From assembly GCA_024276805.1 (NCBI GenBank), contig JAJRWJ010000218.1, positions 1 to 7,214 of the forward strand: a stretch of 7,214 bases of DNA, read 5' to 3'. This document shows positions 1-7,214 of the stretch, piece by piece. The stretch is from Gammaproteobacteria bacterium (GTDB lineage Bacteria > Pseudomonadota > Gammaproteobacteria > Methylococcales > Methylomonadaceae). The notes beneath the pieces are model-generated. The model worked only from the letters and a program-made list of their open reading frames with translations, searched no databases and was not told where the DNA came from. The stretch's first letter is position 1; each line of letters starts with the position of its first letter. The position numbers were made by a program, and so were the translations under genes.

Positions 1-2565
1 ATTCCTGTCAATCTCGAAGACGAGATGAGGCAGTCCTACCTGGATTATGCAATGAGCGTCATTGTCGGCAGGGCGCTTCCCGATGTCAGGGATGGTCTGA
101 AGCCGGTGCATCGCCGTGTTCTCTATGCGATGAGCGAGCTGGGCAATGACTGGAACAAGCCCTACAAGAAATCCGCGCGCGTGGTCGGTGATGTCATTGG
201 TAAATACCATCCCCATGGCGACACAGCGGTTTATGACACCATCGTGCGTATGGCGCAGCCCTTTTCCATGCGCTACATGCTGGTCGATGGCCAGGGCAAT
301 TTTGGTTCGGTGGATGGCGATTCTCCCGCCGCAATGCGTTACACCGAGGTACGCATGGCGAAGATCGCCCACGAATTGCTGGCGGATCTGGACAAGGAAA
401 CCGTCGATTTCACGCCCAACTACGATGAGTCGGAATCCGAGCCCAGCGTTCTGCCCACCAAAGTCCCGACGCTGCTGATCAACGGTTCGGCCGGTATCGC
501 CGTGGGCATGGCGACCAACATACCACCACACAACCTCGGCGAGGTGATCGACGGCTGTCTGGCGTTGATCGACAATCCGGACTGCACGATCAGCGCCTTG
601 ATGCAGCACATACCCGGGCCCGATTTTCCCACCGCGGCAATGATCAATGGCGCTGCCGGCATAGAGAGCGCTTATCAGACCGGGCGGGGAAGGGTGCATC
701 TGCGGGCGCGCTGTCACTTCGAGGATATTGGCGACAGTGACAGGCAGGCGATCATCGTCACCGAATTGCCCTATCAGGTGAACAAGGCCAGACTGCTGGA
801 AAAAATTGCCGAAATGGTCAAGGAGGGCAAGCTGGAAGGTCTTTCGGCGCTACGCGACGAATCGGACAAGGATGGCATGCGCATGGTCATCGAATTGCGC
901 CGTGGTGAAGTAGCCGAGGTGATCCTCAACAATCTCTACAAACACACGCAGCTGCAGACCGTGTTTGGCATCAATATGGTGGCGTTGCTCGATGGCCGGC
1001 CACACTGTCTGAATCTCAAGGAAATTCTGCAGGCCTTCATCCATCATCGCCGCGAGATCGTCACCCGCAGGACCATCTACAATCTGCGCAAGGCCAGGGA
1101 ACGGGCCCATGTGCTGGAAGGGCTGGCGATTGCCCTGGCGAATATCGATACGATGATCGAGATGATCAAGACTGCGGCGACACCGGCGGAAGCCAGGCAA
1201 AAACTGCTGGCCAAACGCTGGCAACCAGGCCTTGTCGCGGCATTGCTGGAGCGGGCCGATGCGACTCGCTCCCGGCCGGAAGATCTGCCGGCGGAATTCG
1301 GCATGCACGACAACCAATATCGGTTGTCCGAAACCCAGGCACAGGCCATTCTGGACCTGCGCCTGCACCGCCTGACCGGTCTCGAGCAGGAGAAGATTGT
1401 CGATGAGTACAAGCAGTTGCTGGAGCAGATCGATGGCTACCTGCACATCCTGGCCAGCGACACCCGTCTGATGGAATTGATCAGGGAGGAGCTGCACGCG
1501 GTCAAGGAGCAGTTCAACGATCCACGGCGCACCGAGATCCTGCCCGACCATCTGGATCTGTCGGCCGAAGATCTGATCACCGAGGAGGATGTGGTGGTGA
1601 CCATGTCCCATACCGGCTATGTCAAGTCCCAGCCACTGGATGCCTACAAGGCCCAGCGTCGGGGTGGCCGCGGTAAATCGGCGACTGCCACCAAGGAGGA
1701 GGACTATGTCGAGAAGCTGATCATCGCCAATACCCATGATACCATTCTGTGCTTTTCCAGCCTGGGCAAGGTGTACTGGCTGAAGGTCTATCAATTGCCG
1801 GTCGCCAGCCGGGCGGCACGCGGCAAACCGTTTATCAATCTGCTGCCTCTGGAGCAGGGTGAACGGATCAATGCCATGCTGCCGGTTCGGGAATACAGTG
1901 AAAATCAGTATGTATTCATGGCCACCGAAGCGGGTACCGTGAAAAGGACCCCGCTGAAGGAATTCCAGCGGCAGCGCAGCAATGGCAAGATTGCCATCGA
2001 TCTGAAAGCCAACGATCGCCTGGTGGGTGTCGCGATTACCGATGGCCGGCAGCAGGTGCTGCTGTTCAGCAGTTCCGGCAAGGCGGTCTGTTTTCCGGAA
2101 AGCGATGTGCGTTCCATGGGCAGAACGGCTGCCGGGGTCAGAGGCATCCGTCTGCAGCAGGATCAGCGCGTCATCTCGCTGATCATTTCCATGCAAGGGA
2201 CCGTGTTGATCATTACCGAAAACGGCTATGGCAAACGCACCCGTGTGGATGAGTTCCCCGTGCACAAGCGTGGCGGGCAGGGCGTGATCGCCATTCAGAC
2301 ATCGAAGCGCAACGGCAAGGTTGTCGGGGCGGTGCTGGTTTCCGATCAGGATCAGATTATGTTGATCACCGATGCTGGCACATTGGTCAGAACCCGGGTC
2401 GATGAAATTGCCGTGCTGGGCAGGAATACCCAGGGTGTCACGATTATCAAACTGGGAAAAAATGAACGGGTAGTGGGCGTCGATCGCATCGAAATGTTGT
2501 TCGATGATGAACAAGAAAGTATCGATGGCGAACCTCTGCCAGACAACGAAACAGGAGAACAATAA
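1..2565 (+). CDS. gyrA: DNA gyrase subunit A (5' end outside window)
   Basis: GyrA is the DNA breaking-rejoining subunit of the A2B2 gyrase, which introduces negative supercoils using ATP hydrolysed by GyrB. The frame is open from base 1, and its first residues (IPVNLEDE) match the GyrA N-terminus from about residue 9 of E. coli GyrA, so about 8 codons are missing. The ATG at 25 is therefore internal. With that offset, the catalytic tyrosine of RYTEVRM falls at 340-342 (Tyr122 in E. coli numbering). The quinolone-resistance region has Thr at position 83 (223-225) and Asp at 87 (235-237). The GyrA box QRRGGRG lies at 1654-1674, exactly E. coli position 560, which separates gyrase from topoisomerase IV ParC. 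The C-terminal beta-pinwheel follows and the protein ends in an acidic tail. At about 862 residues the full length is close to the usual 875. No frameshift or insertion is seen. Confidence 0.98.
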   Translation: MPVNLEDEMRQSYLDYAMSVIVGRALPDVRDGLKPVHRRVLYAMSELGNDWNKPYKKSARVVGDVIGKYHPHGDTAVYDTIVRMAQPFSMRYMLVDGQGNFGSVDGDSPAAMRYTEVRMAKIAHELLADLDKETVDFTPNYDESESEPSVLPTKVPTLLINGSAGIAVGMATNIPPHNLGEVIDGCLALIDNPDCTISALMQHIPGPDFPTAAMINGAAGIESAYQTGRGRVHLRARCHFEDIGDSDRQAIIVTELPYQVNKARLLEKIAEMVKEGKLEGLSALRDESDKDGMRMVIELRRGEVAEVILNNLYKHTQLQTVFGINMVALLDGRPHCLNLKEILQAFIHHRREIVTRRTIYNLRKARERAHVLEGLAIALANIDTMIEMIKTAATPAEARQKLLAKRWQPGLVAALLERADATRSRPEDLPAEFGMHDNQYRLSETQAQAILDLRLHRLTGLEQEKIVDEYKQLLEQIDGYLHILASDTRLMELIREELHAVKEQFNDPRRTEILPDHLDLSAEDLITEEDVVVTMSHTGYVKSQPLDAYKAQRRGGRGKSATATKEEDYVEKLIIANTHDTILCFSSLGKVYWLKVYQLPVASRAARGKPFINLLPLEQGERINAMLPVREYSENQYVFMATEAGTVKRTPLKEFQRQRSNGKIAIDLKANDRLVGVAITDGRQQVLLFSSSGKAVCFPESDVRSMGRTAAGVRGIRLQQDQRVISLIISMQGTVLIITENGYGKRTRVDEFPVHKRGGQGVIAIQTSKRNGKVVGAVLVSDQDQIMLITDAGTLVRTRVDEIAVLGRNTQGVTIIKLGKNERVVGVDRIEMLFDDEQESIDGEPLPDNETGEQ
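2553..2557 (+). promoter_or_regulatory. Ribosome binding site of serC inside gyrA
   Basis: AGGAG lies 10 nt before the serC ATG at 2568 and falls within the last codons of gyrA. It supports the ATG start. With only 2 nt between the gyrA stop and the serC start, it suggests that serC is translated from the gyrA message, at least in part. It is the clearest Shine-Dalgarno sequence of any start in this window. Confidence 0.7.
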
Positions 2566-2567
2566 AC

Positions 2568-3647
2568 ATGTCACGGATTTTTAATTTCAGCGCCGGACCT
2601 TCCATGCTGCCGCTGGAGGTACTCGAACAGGCTCGGGAAGAGCTGCTTGACTGGCATGACAGCGGCATGTCGGTGATGGAAATGAGCCATCGCGGCAAAC
2701 AGTTTTCCGCTATCGCGGAACAACTGGAGGCCGATTTCAGAAAGCTGCTGGCGGTGCCGGACAATTATCGCATTCTGTTTTTGCAGGGTGGCGCGACTGC
2801 GCAGTTTGCCATGATACCGCTGAATCTGCTGGCCGGTAAAGACAGGGCCTGTTATGTCAGTACCGGCGCCTGGTCGGAAAAGGCCATCAAGGAAGCGAAG
2901 AAATACTGTCAGGTGAACGTTGCCGCAAGTTCCGCAGAAGACAATTTCACCAGCATTCCCGAGCGCGGGGAGTGGCGGGTCGATGCGGATGCGGCCTATT
3001 TGCACTATACCCCCAATGAAACCATTCATGGCGTGGAATTTCAGGAGATTCCGGATGCCGAAGGCCTGCCGCTGGTCGCCGACATGTCGTCCAATATTCT
3101 TTCCAGGGAGGTGGATGTCAGCCGCTATGCCCTGATCTATGCCGGCACCCAGAAGAATATGGGGCCTGCCGGGGTTACCGTGGTCGTGGTGCGGGAGGAT
3201 TTTCTGGATATCGCCGACCCAAAGGTGCCCAGTGTCTTCAACTATGCCCAGCAGGCCAAGAACGGTTCCATGCTGAATACGCCGCCCACCTATAACTGGT
3301 ATCTGGTGGGGCTGGTGCTGCAGTGGCTGGACAGTCTGGGCGGCATCGCCGCCATCGAACAGCGCAATATCATCAAGGCGGACAGGCTGTATCAGGCCAT
3401 CGATGCCTCTGCGCTGTATCACAATCCGGTACAGCGGCATTGCCGTTCCCGGATGAACGTACCGTTCATTCTGGCGGATGCCAGCCTGGACAGCGAGTTC
3501 CTGAGTCAGGCATCGGCGAATGCTCTGCACGCCCTGAAAGGGCATCGTTCCGTTGGCGGCATGCGCGCCAGCATTTATAATGCCATGCCGGAGGAAGGGG
3601 TGGATGCCTTGATTCAGTTTATGGCGGAATTCGAGCGTACCCATTAA
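2568..3647 (+). CDS. serC: Phosphoserine aminotransferase
   Basis: SerC is a cytoplasmic, PLP-dependent class V aminotransferase. It converts 3-phosphohydroxypyruvate and glutamate to phosphoserine in serine synthesis. In many gammaproteobacteria it also acts on the 4-phospho-erythronate-derived keto acid in PLP synthesis. The 359 residues fit the family (E. coli 362). Visible motifs are the N-terminal FNFSAGPSMLP, the substrate-binding HRGK at 41-44, GGAT at 74-77 in the cofactor phosphate region, Trp102, Asp172 in the strand VADMSS, and TQKN at 194-197 with the PLP-binding Lys196. The C-terminal GGMRASIYNA (about 328-337) is also typical. The start is supported by AGGAG 10 nt upstream. It is 2 nt behind gyrA and is followed by the long repeat-filled gap before pheA, with no U-tract terminator visible just after its stop. 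Confidence 0.97.
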   Translation: MSRIFNFSAGPSMLPLEVLEQAREELLDWHDSGMSVMEMSHRGKQFSAIAEQLEADFRKLLAVPDNYRILFLQGGATAQFAMIPLNLLAGKDRACYVSTGAWSEKAIKEAKKYCQVNVAASSAEDNFTSIPERGEWRVDADAAYLHYTPNETIHGVEFQEIPDAEGLPLVADMSSNILSREVDVSRYALIYAGTQKNMGPAGVTVVVVREDFLDIADPKVPSVFNYAQQAKNGSMLNTPPTYNWYLVGLVLQWLDSLGGIAAIEQRNIIKADRLYQAIDASALYHNPVQRHCRSRMNVPFILADASLDSEFLSQASANALHALKGHRSVGGMRASIYNAMPEEGVDALIQFMAEFERTH

Positions 3648-3650
3648 TTA

Positions 3651-3804
3651 GTTAGAGTCTATAAACACCCATCCATGGGATGTTTATAGAAAGGAAACAG
3701 CAAATGTGATTTTCTGTTTTCTTCATAATCAATGGCTTGTGGTCATTGATTATGCCGGCACTTCCCTGTACCGGATTAGTTCCCGTCATTAATAGACGGG
3801 AACT
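3651..3804. repeat. Multi-hairpin repeat, copy 1
   Basis: Five hairpins are visible. H1 (3658-3690) has a 10-bp stem TCTATAAACA/TGTTTATAGA, then a one-base bulge and an inner CCCA/TGGG stem. H2 (3691-3723) has the arms AAGGAAACAG/CTGTTTTCTT with one G-T pair, then a 1x1 mismatch and an inner AAAT/ATTT around GTG. H3 (3724-3754) has 13 pairs including one G-T, with loop TTGTG. H4 (3755-3774) has CCGGCAC/GTACCGG with one C-A mismatch. H5 (3778-3804) has a perfect 10-bp stem AGTTCCCGTC/GACGGGAACT with loop ATTAATA. H1 to H4 touch without any spacer, and only ATT separates H4 from H5. Confidence 0.93.
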
Positions 3805-3805
3805 G

Positions 3806-3959
3806 GTTAGAGTCTATAAACACCCCTCCATGGGATGTTTATAGAAAGAAAACAGCAAATGCGATTTACTGTTTTCTTCATAATCAATGGCTTGTGGCCA
3901 TTGATTATGCCGGCACTTCCCTGTGCCGGATTAGTTCCCGTCATTAATAGACGGGAACT
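3806..3959. repeat. Multi-hairpin repeat, copy 2
   Basis: The same five hairpins recur at 3813-3845, 3846-3878, 3879-3909, 3910-3929 and 3933-3959. The six differences from copy 1 are at 3826, 3849, 3862, 3868, 3898 and 3925. In this copy the outer stem of H2, H3 (13 bp, GGC/GCC next to the loop) and H4 (7 bp CCGGCAC/GTGCCGG) are all perfectly paired. H5 can extend by two more A-T pairs into 3960-3961. The inner H1 stem loses one pair (C at 3826 opposite T). One base, G at 3805, separates this copy from copy 1. Confidence 0.93.
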
Positions 3960-3996
3960 AACTTAAATGAGCCAATAATATTACTGGACAGTCGCC

Positions 3997-5082
3997 ATGA
4001 CATCTGTCGCGCCACTCGCGGAATTGAGAAAAAAAATCGATGCCATCGATCAACGGATCCTGGAACTGATCAACCAGCGGGCCAGTGTCGCCGTGGAAGT
4101 TGCGAAAACCAAGATGGCCGCCGGTGAAAACGACTGTTTCTATCGTCCGGACCGGGAGGCCATGGTGCTGCGGCGTATTCAGGAGCTGAACCAGGGCCCC
4201 CTGGCCAATGATACCGTGGCCCGGTTCTTCCGCGAGTTGATGTCCGCCTGCCTGGCCCTGGAAAAACCGGTGCTGGTTGCCTATCTGGGTCCGGAAGGCA
4301 CCTTCACCCAACAGGCGGCCTTCAAGCATTTCGGGCACGCCGCGCAGGTCGAGCCGGCAACCACGATCGACGAGATTTTCAAGATGGTGGAAAATGGCCA
4401 CTGCCAGTTCGGTGTCGTGCCGGTGGAAAATTCCAGCGAAGGCATGATTACCAACACCCTGGACAGGTTCACTATTTCCCCGCTGCAGATCTGCGGCGAA
4501 GTCGAAGTCAGAATCCACCATAACCTGATGGGCAATGTCGAACGGCTGCAGGACATTAGCGAAATCTTTTCGCATCAGCAGTCGCTTGCCCAGTGCCGGA
4601 AATGGCTGGACAAAAACCTGCCGGACGTCAAACGCACCGCCGTCGACAGCAATGCCGAGGCGGCCAGGCTGGCTGCCTGCCAGCCGAAAACGGCAGCCGT
4701 TGCCGGCGAGGTTGCCGCGGACCTCTATCAGCTGCACATTCTGGAGCGTAATATCGAAGACCAGGCGGACAATACCACGCGCTTCCTGATCATCGGTCAT
4801 CAGACGGCAGCCAGCACCGGCAACGACAAGACTTCTCTGCTGGTGTCCACGGGCAACAAGCCCGGCGCCCTGCATGCTATCCTCAGACCTTTTGCCGATT
4901 ACGGCATCAGCCTGACGCGCATCGAATCAAGGCCATCCCGGCAGGGTGTCTGGGATTATGTTTTTTTTATCGATTTCAACGGTCATTGTCAGGATCCGGC
5001 CGTCAGCAAGGCGCTGGATGAACTGCGCGGCAAGGTCAATCTGGTGAAGGTTCTCGGTTCCTATCCCAAGGCGGTGCTGTAA
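3997..5082 (+). CDS. pheA: Bifunctional chorismate mutase/prephenate dehydratase (P-protein)
   Basis: PheA converts chorismate to prephenate and then to phenylpyruvate, the two committed steps to phenylalanine in the cytoplasm. Three domains can be read. The N-terminal AroQ-type chorismate mutase (about 5-95) has Arg11, Arg28, Lys39 and the RPDRE segment at 50-54. Prephenate dehydratase (about 93-268) has AYLGPEGTFTQQAA, VVPVENSSEG at 140-149, and the catalytic NTTRF motif at 259-263. The ACT domain (about 278-355) has PGALH and ESRP at 310-313, the usual phenylalanine-binding signatures, so feedback inhibition by phenylalanine is likely. The 361 residues are near the family norm (E. coli 386). 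The ATG at 3997 gives a complete mutase domain. Upstream there is only a weak GGA about 9 nt away. It begins 37 nt after the hairpin array and is followed 31 nt later by hisC. Confidence 0.97.
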   Translation: MTSVAPLAELRKKIDAIDQRILELINQRASVAVEVAKTKMAAGENDCFYRPDREAMVLRRIQELNQGPLANDTVARFFRELMSACLALEKPVLVAYLGPEGTFTQQAAFKHFGHAAQVEPATTIDEIFKMVENGHCQFGVVPVENSSEGMITNTLDRFTISPLQICGEVEVRIHHNLMGNVERLQDISEIFSHQQSLAQCRKWLDKNLPDVKRTAVDSNAEAARLAACQPKTAAVAGEVAADLYQLHILERNIEDQADNTTRFLIIGHQTAASTGNDKTSLLVSTGNKPGALHAILRPFADYGISLTRIESRPSRQGVWDYVFFIDFNGHCQDPAVSKALDELRGKVNLVKVLGSYPKAVL

Positions 5083-5113
5083 AGCAGCGCGTATTTTATT
5101 CACCGGTCTTTCT

Positions 5114-6215
5114 ATGAACAAGCAGCATTCCATTTATCATCTGGCGACAGCTGGCGTGCAGGGTCTGGTACCCTACCAACCGGGCAAGCCGATCAGCGAA
5201 CTGGAGCGGGAACTGGGCATCGGCGATATCGTCAAGCTGGCCTCCAACGAGAACCCCCTGGGGCCCAGTGACCAGGCGCTGGAGGCGATACAGGCGGTTC
5301 TTCCGGAGCTGGCCCGCTACCCGGACGGCAACGGTTATGCGCTGAAAAACGCCCTGGCCGAAAAACTCGCCGTCGATACCAGTCAGATCACCCTGGGCAA
5401 CGGCTCCAATGAACTGTTGGAACTGGTCGCGCGAGTTTTTTTGACGCCTTCCTCGGAGGTGGTTTTTTCCCAGCATGCCTTCGCCGTCTATCCTCTGGTT
5501 ACCCAGGCGGCCGGCGCCACGGCCAGGGTTGCCAGGGCAAAAAATCATGGCCACGATCTCGATGCGATGCTGGCTTTGATAAACAGCGATACCCGCATCG
5601 TTTTCATAGCCAATCCCAACAATCCCACCGGCACCTACCTTCAGGAGCGGGAACTGCAGGATTTTGTTCTGGGGTTGCCGGAGCACGTCGTCTGCGTACT
5701 CGATGAAGCCTATTACGAATATGTGCAGCAGCAGGATTATCCAGACAGTCTGACATGGCTGGGCAGCTGCCCCAATCTGATCGTCACCCGGACCTTTTCC
5801 AAGGCCTATGGACTGGCCGGGCTGCGTATCGGCTACAGCCTGTCCAGTACGGAAATGGCCGAGCTGTTGAACCGCGTGCGCCAGCCTTTCAACAACAACG
5901 CTCTGGCGCTGGCGGCGGCCGAAGCGGCATTGCAGGACACGCAGCATCTGCACAACACCCTGGAAGTGAACAATGCCGGTATGCAACAGTTGATGCAGGG
6001 ATTCAGTGAACTGGGCCTGCAGTGGATCCCGTCGGTGGGCAATTTCATCTGTGTCGATCTGCGGCAGCCCGCGGAGCCTGTTTATCAGGCCCTGCTGCAA
6101 CGCGGTGTGATCGTCAGGCCGGTGGCGAATTACCAGCTGCCCAATCATTTGCGTATCAGCATTGGCAGACAGCAGGAGAATCTGTTTTTTCTCGATGCAC
6201 TGCGGGCTGTCCTGA

Positions 6216-6229
<14 letters not shown>
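5114..6229 (+). CDS. hisC: Histidinol-phosphate aminotransferase, aromatic-operon type
   Basis: HisC is a PLP-dependent class I/II aminotransferase that converts imidazole acetol phosphate and glutamate to histidinol phosphate. Its position between pheA and tyrA is that of the second hisC copy (HisC2/HisHb) of pseudomonads, and HisC proteins in such settings often also transaminate phenylpyruvate and hydroxyphenylpyruvate. That dual role is inferred from context. Visible features in the 371 residues are KLASNENPLGPS (41-52), NPNNPTG (167-173) with Asn169, the cofactor pair Asp197/Tyr200 in VLDEAYYEY, the PLP-binding Lys230 in TFSKAYGLAGLRIGY with Arg238, and the C-terminal substrate-binding Arg347 in LRISIG. 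There is no convincing Shine-Dalgarno sequence before the ATG. The start was chosen because it preserves the usual N-terminus. Its 3' end overlaps tyrA by 14 nt. Confidence 0.94.

Positions 6230-7214
<985 letters not shown>

Larger units (their letters stand above)
3651..3959. repeat. Tandem array of two 154-nt multi-hairpin units
   Basis: The serC-pheA gap (3648-3996) is almost wholly two direct copies, 3651-3804 and 3806-3959, with a period of 155. They match at 148 of 154 positions by hand alignment. The unit is about 40% G+C, visibly lower than the flanking genes. Each unit contains five inverted repeats placed end to end, so the array can form ten consecutive hairpins. No tRNA, rRNA or transposase sequence is visible in it, and the hairpins are not followed by T-runs on either strand, so they are not classical Rho-independent terminators. 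The family is not recognised. Possibilities are a REP/BIME-like palindromic repeat, a MITE-like element or a structured RNA leader of pheA. The remaining 3648-3650 and 3960-3996 contain nothing else I can name. Confidence 0.95.

Noticed and set aside
25..27. ATG at 25 as the start of gyrA
   Set aside because: The frame is open to base 1, and the eight codons before this ATG match the conserved GyrA N-terminus, so the true start is upstream of the window.
850..2574. Long open frame on the - strand (574 codons) opposite gyrA
   Set aside because: It lies codon-for-codon opposite a clear gyrA frame, has no recognisable domain, and is a typical shadow of a codon-biased gene.
2571..3644. Long open frame on the - strand (357 codons) covering serC
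   Set aside because: It mirrors the whole serC gene in a shadow frame, with no recognisable protein features; SerC motifs on the + strand are unambiguous.
3778..3804. H5 hairpin (and its copy at 3933-3959) as a Rho-independent terminator
   Set aside because: The stem is strong, but neither strand has a T-run directly after it: the bases that follow are GGTTAG, AACTTAAATG and, on the - strand, AATCCGG.
3651..3962. Integron attC-like site, suggested by GTTAGAG at the left and AACTAAC at the right
   Set aside because: Each end matches the attC core consensus at only 6 of 7 bases, the unit has five separate hairpins instead of one long imperfect stem, and there is no cassette gene or integrase.
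3974..3983. Possible -10 promoter box (TAATAT at 3976-3981) before pheA
   Set aside because: It matches TATAAT at only 4 of 6 bases, there is no acceptable -35 at the right distance (the spot holds GGGAAC from H5), and it is too close to the start codon to be convincing.

Overview
The window comes from a bacterial chromosome, most likely a gammaproteobacterium outside the enterics. It carries six housekeeping genes, all on the + strand: gyrA (5' end cut off), serC, pheA, hisC, tyrA and aroA (3' end cut off). This is the order known in pseudomonads, where serC-pheA-hisC-tyrA-aroA is followed by cmk and rpsA and has been called a mixed-function supraoperon. Here tyrA and aroA are separate genes rather than a fused pair, so a true Pseudomonas is less likely. 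A sulfur-oxidising or methane-oxidising gammaproteobacterium would fit, but the sequence does not settle this.

Layout: gyrA (1-2565) and serC (2568-3647) are 2 nt apart. A 349-nt gap follows (3648-3996), almost filled by two tandem copies of a 154-nt AT-richer element. pheA (3997-5082) begins 37 nt after it. hisC (5114-6229) follows after 31 nt, tyrA (6216-7094) overlaps hisC by 14 nt, and aroA starts 2 nt after the tyrA stop at 7097.

How the genes work together: AroA makes EPSP, the precursor of chorismate. PheA converts chorismate to prephenate and then phenylpyruvate. TyrA takes prephenate towards tyrosine. HisC is a broad-type aminotransferase that can serve histidine synthesis and probably the aromatic keto acids. 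SerC supplies serine and a pyridoxal phosphate intermediate, the cofactor used by SerC and HisC themselves. GyrA is the breaking-rejoining subunit of DNA gyrase.

The unusual part is the serC-pheA gap. Each 154-nt unit consists of five hairpins set almost end to end, with about three quarters of the bases paired. The two copies differ at six positions, five of which keep or improve the pairing. I do not recognise the element. It could be a dispersed palindromic repeat like the REP/BIME class, a small non-autonomous mobile element, or a structured RNA in the operon transcript.
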